From CADAWZ01 sp045114665 (GTDB taxonomy: Bacteria; Vulcanimicrobiota; CADAWZ01), in NCBI GenBank assembly GCA_045114665.1, contig JBGUKW010000160.1, positions 1-7,760 of the forward strand: a stretch of 7,760 bases of DNA, read 5' to 3'. The translations under genes were made by a program, and so were the position numbers. Position 1 is the stretch's first letter. Each line of letters starts with the position of its first letter. Shown one piece after another: positions 5,926-7,760 of this stretch. Below the pieces are notes generated by a model. The model was not told where the DNA came from, did no database searches, and saw only the letters and a list, made by a program, of their open reading frames with translations.

Positions 5926-6949
5926 ATGGGAATATAACTGGTGTAGTAGTTTTAACTTGAACACCAGCATCTGTAAACCAGTGAGCGTGAGAGGTAAATA
6001 CAAGACCACTAATATTAGCGTCTCCACTAAGTGTTGATAAGCCACTAACACTTAAAGTATTATTGAGCGTAGTCTCTTTTGCAACTTGTAGAGTATCACT
6101 TAATGTAGTTGCTTTTGTAACTCCTAATGTTCCGCTAAGAGTTGTATTACCTGTTACCCCTAAAGTATTGGATAATGTAGTTGCTCCAGTTACTCCTAAT
6201 GTCCCTCCGACAGTAGTTGCTCCTGTTACTCCTAAAGTACCGCTTGCTGTGGTAGAAGGTGAAGTAATTGCGAACGAAGTAGAAGCAATAGCATTAATAT
6301 TAGTTTTTGCATTTAGATTAATTCCAGTATCACTCACAATATCTGTTGTCTTTGCTAATACTCCATAATCTTCATATTGCATAACATGCTCATTGGAGTT
6401 TTGGACAATCTCTTCACTTGCTATTAATGAGATATTATCACCAGTGATTATAGTAGAATCAGCATTAACTACATAATCATCACCCATTATAGAAATCTTT
6501 TCAGCGGTATTCTGTAAATTTTTTCCAACTGTCTCTATAGTATCTGCTTGTATTTTTAAAGACTTAACATTAAGAACCAATTCACAATCAGGAGCATTTA
6601 CAGTTAATGCTTTTTTGTTCTTATCGTATTGTAAATAATTTCCGTCCTCAAATTGAATATATCTAATTCCCTCTGTAAATCGTGGTGGCTTGTCTTTTTC
6701 TGAATACATAGAACCGACTATATACCCATCTTGATTACCTTCGTAAGGCATAAGCACCAAAACCTGCTCACCAAGTGAATACTGGAAATATGTTTTGTCT
6801 TTATTTGTAGAGGGATAAAGAGGTTGAAACCAATAACTTTTTACATTATCATCCTGTTCAAATTTAACACGATACAAACTCTTTTTAAGGTCAATTTCAT
6901 TAATGATACCTACCTTAATCATATCCTCTAAGTTGTTATAAGTGTTCAT
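5924..6949 (-). CDS. V: Baseplate spike protein V (gpV-like) with repeat tract and HxH tip
   Basis: This 341-residue protein follows D, as V does in tail modules. Residues about 10-95 form an OB-fold-like domain: IKVGIINEIDLKKSLYRVKF, then WFQPLYP, YSLGEQVLVLMPYEG and DGYIVGSMYS, the usual gpV 'G-E-Q-V-L-V-L ... G-x-V-x-G-S' pattern. Residues 95-235 are short beta repeats (IQFEDGNYLQYDKNKKALTV, LNVKSLKIQAD, SIMGDDYVV, INLNAKTNINAIAS), as expected for a trimeric beta-helix spike. Residues 237-308 are six 12-residue repeats, and residues 320-328 (SHAHWFTDAG region) carry an HxH motif near the C-terminus. In P2 gpV and phage phi92 gp138, this HxH binds an iron ion at the spike tip. The protein should form the membrane-piercing needle on the hub. 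ATG overlaps the D stop as ATGA, with GAGG just upstream. It is longer than P2 gpV (about 210 residues). Confidence 0.92.
   Translation of the reverse strand: MNTYNNLEDMIKVGIINEIDLKKSLYRVKFEQDDNVKSYWFQPLYPSTNKDKTYFQYSLGEQVLVLMPYEGNQDGYIVGSMYSEKDKPPRFTEGIRYIQFEDGNYLQYDKNKKALTVNAPDCELVLNVKSLKIQADTIETVGKNLQNTAEKISIMGDDYVVNADSTIITGDNISLIASEEIVQNSNEHVMQYEDYGVLAKTTDIVSDTGINLNAKTNINAIASTSFAITSPSTTASGTLGVTGATTVGGTLGVTGATTLSNTLGVTGNTTLSGTLGVTKATTLSDTLQVAKETTLNNTLSVSGLSTLSGDANISGLVFTSHAHWFTDAGVQVKTTTPVIFP
5981..5989 (-). other. HxH metal-binding motif at the spike tip
   Basis: These codons encode His-Ala-His, residues 321-323 of protein V, preceded by Thr-Ser and followed within five residues by Asp-Ala-Gly. 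The position, about 20 residues from the C-terminus, matches the iron-binding HxH of P2 gpV-type spike apices. Metal binding is inferred from the family. Confidence 0.7.
6002..6241 (-). repeat. 36-base (12-residue) coding tandem repeats in spike protein V
   Basis: Six full units encode GTLGVTGATTVG, GTLGVTGATTLS, NTLGVTGNTTLS, GTLGVTKATTLS, DTLQVAKETTLN and NTLSVSGLSTLS, at 6206-6241, 6170-6205, 6134-6169, 6098-6133, 6062-6097 and 6026-6061. A decayed seventh (GDANISGL) runs to 6002. Similarity falls off toward the C-terminus, as if the first units were the most recent copies. The pattern x-T-L-x-V-x-x-x-T-T-L-x suggests one beta-helix turn per unit and resembles repeats common in phage fibres. 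The tract is visibly richer in GC than its surroundings. Confidence 0.9.
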
Positions 6950-7760
6950 TTCTTCCTCATTCTTCCTCTTGTTTTTCTTGCTTTTTTAGCTCGTACTCTT
7001 CGAGGCGGTACAGTAACAGTAGTCTTAACTTCAGCATTTTGTGATTCAATACCACGAAGTTTTACAGTGGTCATATACCCTGCAGAACTTCCACTATGTA
7101 CAACTTCTTCAACGAGATACTTTCTTGAAAATTTTCCGAAGTCTTTTAATTCCCAAACAACCCCTGCTCGTGTGTATGGATTACCAAGAGGTAATGTAAA
7201 TTGTGCAACCCATTTTCTTTTGTTCTTTTCCTTCAAAGCGTTCTTTGCTAATTTCTCTGCAGAGCCTCTATCGGCTACACGCTTTTTTACTATTAACTTT
7301 CTTTCTACACCTTCTATATTTTTATCTGTAGCTGTAGAACGAATAATCCCTTTCTTTTTGGAATTCGTAGATACCACTTCAGCAGATTTAAAAATCTTTG
7401 TGAAATCCACATTTAAAGACCTATTAACTAACTCGGTCTCTGGTGTAATAGTCATCATCACTTTGCCTTTTTCTAACTCTTCCTCTTCTTGAATCCATAA
7501 AACACTTTCTTTGGTTTTAGGGTCTGTTGTTATTTTCATGCATTTCTGTTGTTCAACGGTTAGCTTATACAGAAACTCTAAATCAGTTTGATTAGTTTGC
7601 TGAACTCTATCATATTTAAAGTCTTCACCTTTAAAAACTAATTTGAGTTTACAGATTTCAGCAATTTTAGAGGCTATAGTTTTTAAAGAGGTTTTTTCCC
7701 AAGGCTTGTTTTTTATTTCTCTACTTGCTGTTGAAACAATAGGTAAAGCTCTTGCCCTTA
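6946..7760 (-). CDS. D: Late control protein D (gpD-like tail hub), 5' end beyond right edge
   Basis: The frame ending with TGA at 6946-6948 stays open to the right edge, so about 270 residues of the C-terminal part are visible. The ATG at 7539 is only an internal Met. The 73 residues upstream of it carry clear family sequence: NKPWEKTSLKTIASKIAEIC (17-36 of the visible part) and FKYDRVQQTNQTDLEFLYKLT (47-67), matching the gpD 'W-x-x-x-T-L-x-x-I ... D-R-x-x-Q-x-x-x-T-D-x-x-F-L' block. Toward the C-terminus, NPYTRAGVVWELKDFG then KYLVEEVVHSGSSAGYMTTVKLRGI fits the hub's closing domain. gpD relatives form the trimeric hub (T4 gp27-like) that joins the tail tube to the spike, and the V gene follows immediately with an ATGA overlap. 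The last 20 residues are unusually basic (RRVRAKKARKTRGRMRKK). Confidence 0.9.
   Translation of the reverse strand, partial: RARALPIVSTASREIKNKPWEKTSLKTIASKIAEICKLKLVFKGEDFKYDRVQQTNQTDLEFLYKLTVEQQKCMKITTDPKTKESVLWIQEEEELEKGKVMMTITPETELVNRSLNVDFTKIFKSAEVVSTNSKKKGIIRSTATDKNIEGVERKLIVKKRVADRGSAEKLAKNALKEKNKRKWVAQFTLPLGNPYTRAGVVWELKDFGKFSRKYLVEEVVHSGSSAGYMTTVKLRGIESQNAEVKTTVTVPPRRVRAKKARKTRGRMRKK

Noticed and set aside
6063..6368. Plus-strand open frame of about 100 codons opposite the spike gene
   Set aside because: It is the antisense of the 12-residue repeats, so its low-complexity VAPVTPNVP pattern comes from the repeat; it has no independent support and the V gene is clearly real.
7067..7492. 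Plus-strand open frame of 141 codons opposite protein D
   Set aside because: The opposite strand encodes well-matched gpD sequence across the whole stretch; this frame has no recognisable features.
7537..7539. ATG at 7539 as the start of protein D
   Set aside because: The same frame is open to the window edge and the 73 codons upstream carry typical gpD sequence, so this is an internal Met and the gene begins outside the window.
1..7760. R-type tail bacteriocin rather than a phage
   Set aside because: The tail module alone cannot separate the two. No capsid, terminase, integrase or lysis gene is in view, so it is kept as an open alternative and not claimed.
1..7760. CRISPR array, tRNA, insertion sequence, promoter or terminator
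   Set aside because: Nearly every base is coding, and I found no spaced direct repeats, terminal inverted repeats, transposase frame or hairpin followed by T run between genes.

Overview
This window is the baseplate and tail-fibre part of a contractile-tailed, P2-like phage, prophage or tail-like particle. All genes lie on the minus strand, so transcription and translation run from right (7760) to left (1). Eight genes can be assigned to a product family or a tail role, and one small gene is unknown. In order of translation they are: late control protein D (gpD-like, 5' end outside the window), spike/baseplate protein V, tail protein U, baseplate protein W/gp25, an unknown 105-residue protein, baseplate protein J, tail protein I with a long extra C-terminal region, a tail fibre with a collar domain, and a second tail-fibre-like gene that runs off the left edge.

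The genes are packed without free space. Five of the eight junctions are 4-base ATGA overlaps or direct stop/start contact (D-V, U-W, unknown-J, J-I, fibre 1-fibre 2). Two have 8-base overlaps (W-unknown, I-fibre 1). Only V-U has a gap, of 9 bases, and that gap is filled by a ribosome binding site. I see no internal promoter, terminator, RNA gene, CRISPR or insertion sequence. The window reads as one polycistronic late-gene segment with translational coupling.

By family knowledge, D forms the tail hub, V the central spike with an apex bearing a metal-binding HxH motif, W and J the baseplate wedge, I the baseplate periphery where fibres attach, and the H-like proteins the fibres that bind the host. 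U is a tail tube/terminator-type protein.

The host cannot be named. The DNA is low in GC (about one third by eye, not computed), uses the standard bacterial code (TGA acts as stop), and has strong Shine-Dalgarno sequences such as GGAGGTGA, AAGGAGG and AGGAGG. That fits a low-GC bacterium. Whether this is a free phage, a prophage or an R-type tail bacteriocin cannot be decided, because no capsid, terminase, integrase or lysis gene is in view.

The features that stand out are the tail protein I extension of about 225 residues, the placement of U between V and W, a 12-residue repeat tract in the spike just before its HxH tip, an unknown TTG-started gene between W and J, and two unlike fibre genes in tandem.
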